Assembly: GCF_030014955.1 (NCBI RefSeq)
Contig: NZ_JAGRPV010000001.1
Span: 5,642,001 to 5,706,000, forward strand
Direction: 5' to 3'
Origin: Cohnella hashimotonis
GTDB lineage: Bacteria > Bacillota > Bacilli > Paenibacillales > Paenibacillaceae
Length of the DNA stretch: 64,000 nucleotides
Shown here piece by piece: positions 34,025 to 43,709 of the stretch. The notes under the pieces are model-generated. The model worked only from the letters and a program-made list of their open reading frames with translations. It made no database searches and was not told the origin of the DNA. The translations under genes were made by a program, and so were the position numbers. Numbering within the stretch: the stretch's first letter is position 1; the number at the start of each line of letters is the position of its first letter.

Positions 34025-34555
34025 TTAAGAGCGCTCCCTGCCTCCCGCCCCCGCCTGAGTCAGCCTGCCCCGCGCAAGTCCCGAGCCTGCGAACAGGCTG
34101 TAGCCGATCGCGCCGCCGAGCGTGTTCAGGATCATATCGTCCACGTCGAAGCTGCCCATGGCAAAGACCAGCTGGGCGCTCTCCAGCGTGAGGCTGACGC
34201 CGAGCGCATAGAAGAGCACGGCGGGCAGACGGCATCCGACGAACAAGCCGAGGAACAGCCCGAGCGGCACGAACAGCGCGATATTGCCGAACAGGTTGAT
34301 CGTATCGTGCATATGCGGCAGTCCCGCTACATTTTCCCGGATCGATACGAAGGGCGTCAGGTTGGCGAACTGCAATCTGTAGGCGATATTGTGCGGTTGA
34401 TCGGCAGCCTCGAGCAAGAGGCGTCCGAGCAAGGTGACGTTCACGTCGCTGAATTTGAACAGGATAATCTTGATCAATACGTAAAGGTAGCCAGCAAACA
34501 AGGTGGCGGCGCCCAGCTTGATCCATAGTACAGGAGAAAGGTACTTCGCGTTCAA
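34025..34555 (-). CDS. VanZ-family membrane protein
   Basis: 176 residues with about five membrane helices and the VanZ core: ANLTPFVSIRENV, NLFGNIALFVPLGLFLG and the acidic FDVDDMILNTLGGAIGY, which in VanZ-like proteins lies between the last two helices. VanZ homologues give low-level teicoplanin resistance in some hosts; most have no known role. A GTG at 34564 sits too close to GAGGAG, so I choose the TTG at 34555, ten bases away. The gene lies downstream of a broken SRPBCC gene and has its own AT-rich upstream region. Confidence 0.8.
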   Translation of the reverse strand: MNAKYLSPVLWIKLGAATLFAGYLYVLIKIILFKFSDVNVTLLGRLLLEAADQPHNIAYRLQFANLTPFVSIRENVAGLPHMHDTINLFGNIALFVPLGLFLGLFVGCRLPAVLFYALGVSLTLESAQLVFAMGSFDVDDMILNTLGGAIGYSLFAGSGLARGRLTQAGAGGRERS

Positions 34556-34677
34556 TCGTTCCACGCTCCTCTGCAGCTCTTAAGTGCATTTTAGCGCGTA
34601 TTGTTAAATTTTTTTCCATATTAACTTTTAAATTTTCCTTAAGATTGGCATTGGGGCAATCCCCGGCATAACGAACA

Positions 34678-34718
34678 CGAGCCGCGCAGGCACCGGCAAC
34701 CGGCGTCCGTACGGCTCG
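34678..34718. other. Large hairpin at the breakpoint of the SRPBCC fragment
   Basis: CGAGCCG/CGGCTCG (34678-34684 and 34712-34718) encloses CCGG/CCGG. On the minus strand it follows the SRPBCC fragment and continues TGTTCGTT. It looks like a terminator fused directly to the end of the readable coding part. Confidence 0.5.
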
Positions 34719-34931
34719 CTTTACCTCGCCCTCGATAAGTCCGTCCCAATACGAAGGCTCCATGTGAAAGTGGAAGTGATGACCGACGACCGGCCCAAGA
34801 TTATTTTCCATCGGTTTGCTGGTATGGATGTTGGCGATCCACTCGGCCAGCTTGGCGGAATCGGTTAAAGCAGACCACAGCTTCTCGATCGACGTCTCGT
34901 ATTCAAAATCCAGGACACCATTAAGATTCAT
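34719..34931 (-). pseudogene. Truncated SRPBCC (AHSA1-type) protein gene
   Basis: The first ~70 residues match the start of an AHSA1/SRPBCC domain: DFEYETSIEKLWSALTDSAKLAEWI and VGHHFHFHMEPSYWDGLIEGEV. Normal members continue for another 70-80 residues. Here, right after LIEGEV, the frame enters the hairpin at 34678-34718 and then the upstream region of vanZ, reading nonsense. The C-terminal half is not found in the other frames nearby, so a deletion rather than a frameshift is likely. No good RBS at the ATG. Confidence 0.65.
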
Positions 34932-35001
34932 GTCAATCTATTTATGAAATGCAACCTTCCTTCGGTCTAACGAGTCTACCTTGTAAGGGGATGATAAAAC
35001 G

Positions 35002-35433
35002 ATGACACGCGCCGCCAAAATTTCAATCGCCGTACCTGCCGTCGTTGCCGCACTCCTGCTGTCCCTCTTCGCGGTATGGAAGACCAACGACGAATTTTTC
35101 AGGCAATTCCGAAGCTTCTCCGTGACTGTCGTCAACGACTCCGATTACGACCTCGTCTCCGTCGAGACGGGCATCCTGCACAGCGACGCCGCCGGCAATG
35201 CGATCGAGAGCGGCGCCAAACACACCTATGCGAAAACGATCAAGACCGGACAAAAGAAAGCAATTAGTCCCAAGCTAAGCCTCAACGGCGAAGGCGGCAT
35301 TTATCTCAAGTACACCGACGCGCGCGGACAGACAGTTCAAAAAACGGTATGTTCTTACACGGAAAGCGCCTCCGGCTATTCCACCGTCACGATTAGAAAC
35401 GATCGCGTCGACGTGAAGGAGAATTGTCGCTAG
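35002..35433 (+). CDS. Membrane-anchored small protein, unknown
   Basis: 143 residues. One N-terminal helix (ISIAVPAVVAALLLSLFAVW, about 7-26), then an extracytoplasmic beta-rich part (FSVTVVNDSDYDLVSVETGI, IYLKYTDARG) with Cys at about 118 and 142 that may pair. AAGGGGAT lies about nine bases before the ATG. No family recognised; the layout (short anchor, Ig-like domain) fits a cell-surface accessory protein. A strong palindromic terminator follows. Confidence 0.65.
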   Translation: MTRAAKISIAVPAVVAALLLSLFAVWKTNDEFFRQFRSFSVTVVNDSDYDLVSVETGILHSDAAGNAIESGAKHTYAKTIKTGQKKAISPKLSLNGEGGIYLKYTDARGQTVQKTVCSYTESASGYSTVTIRNDRVDVKENCR

Positions 35434-35459
35434 ACGCCCCCGCGAACAAGGAGAGAAAG

Positions 35460-35495
35460 CAAACAGCAGACGCGCGCGTCTGCTGTTTGTTTATT
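35460..35495. terminator. Perfect 30-bp palindromic terminator
   Basis: CAAACAGCAGACGCG and its exact complement (35460-35489), then TTTATT on the plus side and CTTTCTCTCC on the minus side. It serves both the gene ending at 35433 and the minus-strand gene ending at 35536. Confidence 0.85.
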
Positions 35496-35535
35496 CTGAT
35501 GGTTTTCCTGGTCGTACTGTAAGCAAACGATTCGA

Positions 35536-38500
35536 TTATTGGAACAAGAGCATCGAGATCACCTTGGCGGTCTCCGCGCGGCTCGCCGGGTTCAGCGGCT
35601 TGAAGCTGCCGTTCGCATCGCCTTCCATCAAGCCGAGCTTGCTAAGGGCTTGCGCCGCATCGCGCGCCCAATCCGCAAGGTCGGCCTGATCGCCGAAGTT
35701 CGCTCCGCCGCCGGTCTGAGGCACCGTCACCTTGCGGTAATCCAGCGCCCGCTGGATCATGACGGCCATTTCTTGCCTGGAGATGTCGGCGTTCGGATTG
35801 AAGCGCCCGCCGCTATTCCCCATGACGATGCCGTGCTCCGCAGCCGCGGCGACAGCCGAGCCGTACCAGGCGCCGGCCTTCACGTCCGCAAAGGCAGCCG
35901 AGCCCGATGCCTGAAGCCCAAGCGCTCTTGCGATCATCGTCGTGAATTCGGCCCTCGTCACTTTCTTGTCCGGGCTTACCGAGCCGTCGCCGGTGCCTTG
36001 GATGACGCCGATGCCGGACAGCATCTGGACGTACGGATACGACCAATGGGAAGCCGCAAGATCCGAATAGCCGTGCTTCACTTCAACCGCTGCATACGTC
36101 ACGCCCGAGGACAGCGTCGGCGTCTGCTTTTGGTTGACGAGGCTGAAGGTCGCAAGCTCCAGCTTTCCGCCTTCGGTCACCTTGTACAAATTCGTATAAG
36201 GCGTAAGAGACAAGCTCTTCCAATCCAATGTGTACGCGAATGCCTTGCCGTTGGAGGATACGCTGAAGGCCAAGCGGCTGGACGCTTCTGCGTTCGGCGC
36301 CATCGCGACCTGATTCAGGGTGCCTGCATTCACGAGTTCTTCCTTCTTCCAGGTCAGAACGAGATCCGATCCGTCGGCCGGCGCGCTCAGCCCGGCTGCC
36401 GCGATCCGGATTTGCGGCTGATTGTCGCCCGCGATGACCAGGGAATCGACTTTATTCGCGGCCAGCTTGGCCAGCAGGCTCGGATCGATTTTCAACTGTT
36501 GAATCGTGCCCGTTACCTTCACCGTCAGATCGCCGTTCGCCTGGACCGCTTGCAGCTCCTTCTCCGTCAGCTCATGCACCGTCTTATCCGTTTCACCGGA
36601 ACCGGCCTGGTTGGTCGGCGTGCCCGGGTTGGGAGTGCCCGGATCCGTACTGCCGTTCGTCTTGGCGATCGCAAACGAATCGACGAGCTCGCCGGTCAGC
36701 GTTCTCGCTTCAACCTTGATCGCATCGTCCGCCACTTGAACGTGAGAATAGACGGGCACGTCGTCATCGAACGAGAAATTCAGGTAATCGTATTTCTCGC
36801 CATCGTAGAACTTCCAGCCGGAAGCGCCGCCGTCCAGGTACACGGTGCCGACGCCGTTCGCGGCGACTTTGCCGCCCGCCATCGGATGCGTTCTCGCATA
36901 CACGTGATCGTGACCGACCAGGACCAGATCGACTTTATGGCTCTCGAGAATATCGGCAAAATAAACCTTCACGTCTTCCACGAGATCCCCGCGGCCGGCT
37001 TCCGTATGATACACGGGACGGTGGAACATCGCGATGGTCCATTTTTTCTTGTTGCTGTCCAGGTCCTTGCGCAGCCATTCCGCCTGAAGCGCCATCTGCT
37101 CCTTCGTTCCCTCGGAGTTCAGGACGACGAAGTGGGCCTCGTCCAGATCGTAGGAATACGCGTATTCCTTGTACGTATCCGGACCGTTGTCCGGCAGGAT
37201 CGCGCCCTTGGCGTAGACTTCCTTGCCCTCCGCCTTGACGTCATGGTTGCCGAGCGTCGTCGCCGAAGGAAGGAACGTCGCGTAACTGCCCGATGCCTCC
37301 CAGAATCGCTTCCATTCCGCGAACGCGCCGCCCGCATCCACAGCGTCGCCGCCATGCATCAGGAATTGGGTATCGGGGTAAGTGTCTAGCGCGTTTTGAA
37401 TGAGCGATTGATACGTTTCCTTGCCGTTGTCGGCCTTGATGTGGGAATCCGTGACGAAGACGAACGATACCGGCGTAGACGTCTTCGCATCAGTCGTCGA
37501 ATAATCGTACCACTCGCTCCACTCGTAATCGTCGCTACCTACCCGATACTTATAGGCGGTCGACTCGCTAAGCCCGTCGATCAGCGCCGTATGGAAACGC
37601 ACCTCGCCCTTCGGCCCGTTTTCCAGCTCGCTGAGCACTTGATTCACGCTCTCCGCTTGGACCGTCGTGATCTTGGGATCGTCCGCAACCAGCTTTTCCT
37701 CTTTCCAATCTGCCGCCTTCACGTATTGAATGTAGTTTGTCTTGGCCAGCGGGCTTGTCGTCCAGCCCACGCTCAGCTGAGAAGACAAGTCCTCCGTTAC
37801 GTATGTCTGTACGTATTCCGGCTTCAGCGCGCCGTATGGCTCGACGACCTCGAAGCTCATGGCCGCGCTATTTTGGCTGCCGACGACCGCTTGCACCTTG
37901 TAGGTGCCCTTCGCCAACGTCGCTACGTCGGTTTTCAGCTCGCCGTTCTCGTCCGTCTTGCCCAGGGAGCCGTTCAAAGGAACGATCGAAGCAGCATTCA
38001 CGTTCGCTTCCTGAACGTACCCCGTCGTCACGCCGTCGGGAAGCTGTACTTCAAACCAGCCATCGTCAGCTTCAGGCGTTCCATAGATACGCGTACCTGC
38101 GGGAAGCGTGGCGATCACTTTCTCCGACGTATCGTCGTCCTCATAAACCGGCGTTTCCGCATGAACCGTTAAGACGGCCATCTGACCCAGCAGTCCGCGC
38201 AGGAAGACGTCCGCGCCTGCAAACGGCGTACCGTCATGCTTGGTCACCTTGAAGGTCGTCAACGAATTCAAGCCTACGCCATCGACCGTGATCAAGTAAG
38301 GAAAAGCGATGGTGTAACGGACGGGCTGGGCTAATGAAGAAACATTCGCGGCATCGGAAGCGAGCGTGCCCGCGCTCATCTTCACGAGCTTGAAGCGCTC
38401 TCCGCGGCCCAGTACAGCATCGGAGCTGACGCGGAATTGCACCGTGGCCAACTCGCCGGACGACTGAACGTCGTTGACGTCAAATTGGAGCACGCCGTCC

Positions 38501-39657
38501 GCATCGGACGTCTTGGTTGCCGTCGTTCCGTTTTTGGAGACGATCCGCTCGACGGTGAGCGTGGTCGGATCGTATTGGAGCGAGACCTTCGAGGACTTGC
38601 TCGTCCGTTCTCCGGCAAGAGAGACGGTCACTTCGTACAGCTCGTTGCTGATCGCCTCCGCCGGTGCCGACATGACGAGACGCTCGCCGGCGTCTTCCGT
38701 GAAGGAATAGCTCAGCCGGGCCGGATTGCCAGCCTTATCCTTGGCCGTCACGACAACCTCGTGATAGCCGCTCGTGATGAGCGAAGCAGGCAGCGTCAAA
38801 AGCTTCGTTTCCTCAGAATAAGTCGCCTGGGCCGTCAGATCCAACCCGTCCACGAGCAGCGAGATCGAGGTCGTGTCGATGCCGGACATCGTGTCCGTAC
38901 CCGCTTGCACGTCCTGAATGCTCACCTCGAACTTGTCCAGGTCGCTCGTCAGCAGCGCATTCGGCGCCGGGGAGACGGCCTGAATCGCAGGCACTTCATG
39001 ATCGAGCCCCGTGTCCTCGTAGATCAGCTGCACGTCGTCGATCCAGAGGGAGCCTTTGTTCTTTTTGGACATATCGGACTGCTTCACCTGAAAATAGAGC
39101 TCCAGGGAGCTGCCTTCGATCTTGTCCTGAGGGACCCCAACCTCTATGTACTTCCAGCCCGTCCAGTTCACGCCGATGGAAGCGTCCGAAAAATATTCGG
39201 GCGTAAAAGAAGAGCCTTTGCTGTCGCGGAACTTCGTCGTTAACAGGTGGCCGTCGTTGTTGCCGTATACCCACAAGCCGACCTTGATCGGCTTGCCTTG
39301 GATGGCGATGCTGCCGGTACCGGGCGCCAGCTCCAGCTGCGACGGATTGTCGACGACGTCGATCATGTCGTAATCGATTTTAAGCGAGTACGCGCCGTTC
39401 CTTACGTACTGCGGTCTGCTCTCGATCGACGCAGCGGCCGATACGACCCGCTTCGGATTTAATTTTACGACGCTCGCATTACCGGACTCGAAGTCTTCCA
39501 AAATCAACACGCCTTTATCGTCGGGAACGGTCGGAGCAGCGTGCGCGACATGCTTGACGGACGCCGGTACGGCGAAGGGAACGGATAACAGAACCGCCAT
39601 CGATCCGATGACGATGCGGGTAAGACCGGTTTTACTTTTAATCAAAACAGGACACAT
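35536..39657 (-). CDS. S-layer-anchored purple-acid-type metallophosphatase, multidomain
   Basis: 1373 residues. Signal peptide to about 41; carbohydrate-binding-like sandwich 50-215; Ig-like domain 225-320; cohesin-like domain about 325-450; SH3-like 495-555; FnIII-type domain of purple acid phosphatases 610-722; calcineurin-type metallophosphatase 730-990; Pro/Thr-rich linker 1000-1020; unrecognised domain to about 1190; three SLH repeats 1195-1373. Metal ligands: Asp737 and His739 (VTDSH), Asp771 (GGD), Asn804-His805 (GNHD), His879 and His884, and GHDH 915-918. The SLH repeats hold it on the secondary cell-wall polymer. Probably a surface phosphoesterase; the target is unknown. The ATG is close to its RBS (AGAGAGG), so a nearby TTG is possible. 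Monocistronic. Confidence 0.88.
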   Translation of the reverse strand: MCPVLIKSKTGLTRIVIGSMAVLLSVPFAVPASVKHVAHAAPTVPDDKGVLILEDFESGNASVVKLNPKRVVSAAASIESRPQYVRNGAYSLKIDYDMIDVVDNPSQLELAPGTGSIAIQGKPIKVGLWVYGNNDGHLLTTKFRDSKGSSFTPEYFSDASIGVNWTGWKYIEVGVPQDKIEGSSLELYFQVKQSDMSKKNKGSLWIDDVQLIYEDTGLDHEVPAIQAVSPAPNALLTSDLDKFEVSIQDVQAGTDTMSGIDTTSISLLVDGLDLTAQATYSEETKLLTLPASLITSGYHEVVVTAKDKAGNPARLSYSFTEDAGERLVMSAPAEAISNELYEVTVSLAGERTSKSSKVSLQYDPTTLTVERIVSKNGTTATKTSDADGVLQFDVNDVQSSGELATVQFRVSSDAVLGRGERFKLVKMSAGTLASDAANVSSLAQPVRYTIAFPYLITVDGVGLNSLTTFKVTKHDGTPFAGADVFLRGLLGQMAVLTVHAETPVYEDDDTSEKVIATLPAGTRIYGTPEADDGWFEVQLPDGVTTGYVQEANVNAASIVPLNGSLGKTDENGELKTDVATLAKGTYKVQAVVGSQNSAAMSFEVVEPYGALKPEYVQTYVTEDLSSQLSVGWTTSPLAKTNYIQYVKAADWKEEKLVADDPKITTVQAESVNQVLSELENGPKGEVRFHTALIDGLSESTAYKYRVGSDDYEWSEWYDYSTTDAKTSTPVSFVFVTDSHIKADNGKETYQSLIQNALDTYPDTQFLMHGGDAVDAGGAFAEWKRFWEASGSYATFLPSATTLGNHDVKAEGKEVYAKGAILPDNGPDTYKEYAYSYDLDEAHFVVLNSEGTKEQMALQAEWLRKDLDSNKKKWTIAMFHRPVYHTEAGRGDLVEDVKVYFADILESHKVDLVLVGHDHVYARTHPMAGGKVAANGVGTVYLDGGASGWKFYDGEKYDYLNFSFDDDVPVYSHVQVADDAIKVEARTLTGELVDSFAIAKTNGSTDPGTPNPGTPTNQAGSGETDKTVHELTEKELQAVQANGDLTVKVTGTIQQLKIDPSLLAKLAANKVDSLVIAGDNQPQIRIAAAGLSAPADGSDLVLTWKKEELVNAGTLNQVAMAPNAEASSRLAFSVSSNGKAFAYTLDWKSLSLTPYTNLYKVTEGGKLELATFSLVNQKQTPTLSSGVTYAAVEVKHGYSDLAASHWSYPYVQMLSGIGVIQGTGDGSVSPDKKVTRAEFTTMIARALGLQASGSAAFADVKAGAWYGSAVAAAAEHGIVMGNSGGRFNPNADISRQEMAVMIQRALDYRKVTVPQTGGGANFGDQADLADWARDAAQALSKLGLMEGDANGSFKPLNPASRAETAKVISMLLFQ

Positions 39658-39751
39658 CCTCTCTTTAATGCGCTAAGCTAATAAAGGAGATTATAGATGG
39701 CCCATGTCAATTCCAATCCATTTTTATGTAAACATTTGGTGAACGTTCGAC

Positions 39752-39778
39752 AAAAACCGCCAGGAACCGCCCTGGCGG
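39752..39778 (-). terminator. Intrinsic terminator of the glycosidase operon
   Basis: CCGCCAGG/CCTGGCGG (39757-39764 and 39771-39778) with a 6-base loop; TTTTTG follows on the minus strand. It lies 18 bp past the stop at 39796. Confidence 0.85.
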
Positions 39779-39795
39779 CATGTCGGAAAAGTCTA

Positions 39796-42700
39796 TTATT
39801 CTTGTTCGTCCAAGCGTTCGATCCACGTCTCGTCCGGCCGATAGACAGCGGTCACGGCGCCCGAACGGTCGATCGCGAACAGTACCGAGCGCTCGGCTTC
39901 GAGCTCGAACCGATAGATGCTCCTGCTGACGGGATCGCGCACCTCGATGTCCGCCGATACCGCATATTCGGAAACAAAGACGAACAGCGAGCCTCCTGCG
40001 AAATCAAGCTTGCGCCCGAAAACGCCTGGCAGCTCTCCGCCGCGTCTCCACTCCAGCTCCGGTCCGACGCCCGCTTCGCCCAGCGCATACCGGTACAGCT
40101 CTGTCAGCGTTGCGTGCCGCTCGTTCAGCTCGACGGGCAGCGGGCAGCGGATCAGCTTGCCTCGGCCTAGCGGCTGGACCGTGACCGAGACTGCGCCGTT
40201 CGCGTCCGTCGCATCCGCCGGAAGCTCCTTGGCCGTCTCGGCGAACCGCAGCTTGTGGAACGAGACCGGCAGCGCCCGCCCCTCGAGCAGCAGCAGCTCT
40301 TCCCTTCGCACGTTGGCCCAGCGCGTCTCCCCGATCCGCGAAGCCATGCGAGATGTCGGCCGCCAGTATTCGTCCAGCCCCATCGGGCCTGTGAACAGCA
40401 GCGTACCGCCTTTCGCTTCAACATGCGCCAGCAGACGCTCCAGCGCCTCGCCGCTGAAGTTGTGCGGGCTCGGGACGATCAACAGCTTGGGCGGATGGTC
40501 GTCCAGCGAATCCAGCGCGTACTCCGACAGCCCTCGTATCGGCTGCTTCAGCTCGTAGAGCATCGTGCGGGTCAGCCGCGTCGTCGCGTCCATCGCCAGC
40601 TTGCGCGTCGAGAAGTCGTTGGAAAACGGATAGACGACCGCCGCTTCCTCCAGCCGGCGCTCCTTGAACAGGCCCGAGATCGAAGCCATGAACCGGCCGA
40701 AATCGTACGACACGTCCGCCTCCGGCTTCTGCGTGCCGTCCGCGCGCAGCGCCCCGATGTTCGACTCGTTGACGTTGTCCATGTAGGGATTGATGTTCCA
40801 GATCCACTGCACGGCGCCCGCCCCGCCCGAAGCGAAGGCGTACGCGTACTTGCGCTCGAGGATCGCCTTCAGCTCGTTCTCGGTGCGCTTCGCCTTGCCC
40901 TCCGGCGTCTCTACGTACATGAGGCCGGTCTCCTGGACGAGGTTCGGCTTGTCCGGCGTCTTCGTGAAGATGCCGTCCCACATCAGATCGTCGTTCTGCC
41001 ACCACGTATGCACGGTCGTGTAGTCGACTGCCGGTCCGTAGAAAAACGGAGACGGCCGCTGGCTGCATATGCCCTCGTCCTGGCCGACCGTTACGAGCTG
41101 CGCCGGCTGCGCGTCGCGAATCGTGGCACTGAGCTCGCCGATCCACCGGTTGTGCATGTCCATGGAGAAAAGCGTGTAATCCAGCAGCCGGGCATTGCGC
41201 CGGGGCTGTACGCCGGTGATCTTGAACTGGAGATCCGCCGCCGTCGGCGCGCGGACCGACTCGAAGTCCGGCAGCTCCTCCGGCGTCATGTTCCAGCGCT
41301 CCTGAAGGACCCGGATGCTGTTGTCATGGCGGGCCTTCAGCCAATCCGCATACAACTTCCGCTCAAAGGGATCTCCCGCCGTCTGCGCGCCGTTAAAAAT
41401 GTTTTTCGGATCGAACAAGGACGGTTCGTTGATCAGATCCCAATGCACATGCGTCGAGGCGGCGTGCCGCGATACGATCGAGGCGATAAAACGCTTCTGG
41501 GCCTCCACGCTCCGCGGGTCCAGGTACGGATTCGACCCTTCCCACAGCTCCGGCGTGAACGTGAAAAAGGTGAAGGTCACCTCGAGCCCGTGACGCTTGG
41601 CCGTCAGCAGGAAAGCGTCGATCGCCCGCATCGTCTCCTCCGACGCGTGGCCGTCGACGAACATCGTCTGCCGCCACATCGACCAGATGCCGGTGCGGAT
41701 CAGGTTGATGCCTGCCCGGCTCATCTCGGCCATGTCGCGGTCCCAGGCGGCCGCATTCGGCAGCAGCAGGAACTTGCGCGCCACGTCCGATGTCATGTAG
41801 GTCATTCCGACGATCGGGACCGGCCGTCCCCCGCGCTCGAAGTAATCGCGGCCGCACGCAAGGAATTCTCCCTCGGCCAGCAGCTCGCGGTCAAAGCCCC
41901 AGAACCCTTGGCGGAGCAAGCGGTTCTCCCCGTCGTCGGACGTCGCCCGGCATGCCGCTTCGTAATAGCCCGGCTCGGCGTTCAATCCGGTGGGAAGCCG
42001 CGTGAACCGAAGCTCGCGGGAGGCATCGAGCGAAGCGCGCGTCTCCCAGATACGCTCGCGGCTTCCGTCCCGGCCCGGGCGGAAGATCTCAAGCTCGAAG
42101 GTCCATCGGCGCGGACTCGAGCCTGCCGACGATCGGCCCAACGCCTGAAGCTGCACGGTCAGGACCGGCATCTCCCCAAGCTCGTAGCTGGCGTAGTTCG
42201 GCTTTAACCAGATCTCGGTCACGCCTCTTGCGCAATAGGCGGCCCAGTCCGCGAGCGCCTGCAGCCCCTCGTCCTGCCACAGCTTCGCTTCCGCCTGCAA
42301 ATGAACGAACAGCCACCTGCCGCCGGCGAAGGCGCCCTTCGTGTTGTCCAGCAGCACGGCCGGCGCAGCCACCTCGCGCCCGTCCCGCGATACGCCCTTC
42401 AGCAGCGGATACAGATGCGCGTCCATCGGGCCGGAGGTTCCTCCGTCGCCCGGATGGTCGTCGAGCGTCGTGAAGTGCGCGACGATGCCGTACGTCGGCT
42501 GCACGCCGAACAGCGCTTCCCTGCCTGCGAAAAGCGGAAATTCCTCGGAAGCCCGATACTCTACGATCGGACCCGGGTCTACGGGCAGAAGCTCATGGAT
42601 GCCGAGCTGCTGATGATAAGCCGTCTGCTCCGTCTCCAGTTGCCACGCGCCGTCTTCGCCCCGGTATGCGGGACGCCGGAACGGCGCGCCGCCCACGTGC

Positions 42701-42927
42701 AGCAGGCCGCCGCCCCGCTTCAGAAAAGCGGAAAGTGCGGGCCAATCCTCTTTAGGAAAATAAGGACCCTGAAGATGGATCGCTGCCGTCGCATGCGCCA
42801 GTGCCGCCTCCCACTCCCCGGCCGCCGCCAGCGTGCCCAGCTTCGCCAGCGCTTGCAGCGCGCGGGCGTCGGGACGTTCGCCGGGGAAGGGCAGGTTTTC
42901 GTCGTATAAAATCGCGATTTTGCTCAT
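39796..42927 (-). CDS. Large cytoplasmic clan-A-type glycoside hydrolase, specificity unknown
   Basis: 1043 residues with no signal peptide. Residues 1-235 resemble the glutamine-amidotransferase-like (class I) fold often fused to such enzymes (LLHVGGAPFRRPAY); 240-345 is a beta-sandwich; 370-740 is a (beta/alpha)8 barrel with acid/base Glu501 in HWDLINEPS and nucleophile Glu666 in LVQETGLM; a second trimerisation-like domain (VVYPFSNDFSTR, LLIVPSPHNFSG) and a C-terminal beta domain follow. The layout recalls GH42 beta-galactosidases and GH5-like relatives. The RBS GGAGG precedes the ATG. Last gene of the 44-50 kb sugar operon, so probably a glycan-trimming enzyme. Confidence 0.78.
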   Translation of the reverse strand: MSKIAILYDENLPFPGERPDARALQALAKLGTLAAAGEWEAALAHATAAIHLQGPYFPKEDWPALSAFLKRGGGLLHVGGAPFRRPAYRGEDGAWQLETEQTAYHQQLGIHELLPVDPGPIVEYRASEEFPLFAGREALFGVQPTYGIVAHFTTLDDHPGDGGTSGPMDAHLYPLLKGVSRDGREVAAPAVLLDNTKGAFAGGRWLFVHLQAEAKLWQDEGLQALADWAAYCARGVTEIWLKPNYASYELGEMPVLTVQLQALGRSSAGSSPRRWTFELEIFRPGRDGSRERIWETRASLDASRELRFTRLPTGLNAEPGYYEAACRATSDDGENRLLRQGFWGFDRELLAEGEFLACGRDYFERGGRPVPIVGMTYMTSDVARKFLLLPNAAAWDRDMAEMSRAGINLIRTGIWSMWRQTMFVDGHASEETMRAIDAFLLTAKRHGLEVTFTFFTFTPELWEGSNPYLDPRSVEAQKRFIASIVSRHAASTHVHWDLINEPSLFDPKNIFNGAQTAGDPFERKLYADWLKARHDNSIRVLQERWNMTPEELPDFESVRAPTAADLQFKITGVQPRRNARLLDYTLFSMDMHNRWIGELSATIRDAQPAQLVTVGQDEGICSQRPSPFFYGPAVDYTTVHTWWQNDDLMWDGIFTKTPDKPNLVQETGLMYVETPEGKAKRTENELKAILERKYAYAFASGGAGAVQWIWNINPYMDNVNESNIGALRADGTQKPEADVSYDFGRFMASISGLFKERRLEEAAVVYPFSNDFSTRKLAMDATTRLTRTMLYELKQPIRGLSEYALDSLDDHPPKLLIVPSPHNFSGEALERLLAHVEAKGGTLLFTGPMGLDEYWRPTSRMASRIGETRWANVRREELLLLEGRALPVSFHKLRFAETAKELPADATDANGAVSVTVQPLGRGKLIRCPLPVELNERHATLTELYRYALGEAGVGPELEWRRGGELPGVFGRKLDFAGGSLFVFVSEYAVSADIEVRDPVSRSIYRFELEAERSVLFAIDRSGAVTAVYRPDETWIERLDEQE

Positions 42928-42990
42928 CGGATCGTTCCTCCGTCGTCTTCGATTGCGTCGATTTCTTCGATGTCTTCGTTGTCGGCCAAC

Positions 42991-43536
42991 TTAATCGCCC
43001 GTCACCATCACCATGTTGGCGGGATCGAAGTTGACGCTGACCCCGCGTCCCCCGAGCGTATCGAGGAACGCGCGCAGATACGAAGCCCGCTCATGCCCCG
43101 TCTCGATCGCGAAATACCCGCCGAGGCTCGACGCGTACTCCCCGAGCTCTCGGCAGGCCCGCTGCATCGCGTCGTATACCGGGCCGTCGCGGTCGTCCGG
43201 CACGATGCCGATATGCGTCGTAACGATGTTCGTGCCGAGATCCAGCGCCAGATCGAGGATCCGCTTGGACTTCTCGATCTTGGCGGCATTCGCCGCCCGG
43301 TCCTGGAAGCCGTGCCCGCCCAGATCGCCGCACAACGCCGAGATCTCCAGCCCTAGCGACGCGATGTATGCGCGCAGCTCCGCGCGTGCCGCAGCCGTCA
43401 GGCCGGCCGGGTCCATCTCCCCGTCCACCGCGTAGATCTGCACGCCGTCCGCGCCGATCGCCCGCGCGCGGCGCAGGCCTTCCCGGACGCCGACCCGGAA
43501 GCTGTCCACGATAACGCCGATTTTATTGCCGGACAT
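42991..43536 (-). pseudogene. Truncated sugar-phosphate isomerase/epimerase (TIM barrel)
   Basis: 181 residues, where the family normally has about 270. The N-terminal two-thirds of the barrel is intact ([72 protein letters not shown]), but a TAA follows at the point where normal members continue with the strand carrying metal-binding residues. The 63 bases to the next gene do not continue the barrel in any frame. The start is the second ATG (43536), six bases after AGGAAGGG. It may be a recent loss, as the reading frame is otherwise clean. Confidence 0.65.
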
Positions 43537-43709
43537 GTTCATCCCTTCCTCTCTCCTTCAGTTCTCCTTTTCCGAAATCCAAAAAAAACGCGCCACCCGG
43601 CCAGCGTGCCGAATGACGCTACAATACCCGTAAAATGCGAAACTCGCCGCTCCCGAATCGCCTCGAAAAAAACCGCCCGCAGCCGAACCTCGCCTCAGCT
43701 ATTCAGCCC

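Noticed and set aside
39660..39700. TTGACA/TATAAT promoter of the SLH phosphatase
   Set aside because: The boxes are only 9 bp apart on the minus strand; the TATAAT may be used with a different, poor -35, so I did not list it.
43581..43610. Terminator between the two isomerase genes
   Set aside because: A T8 run is present on the minus strand, but the stem before it is short and mismatched; not firm enough to list.
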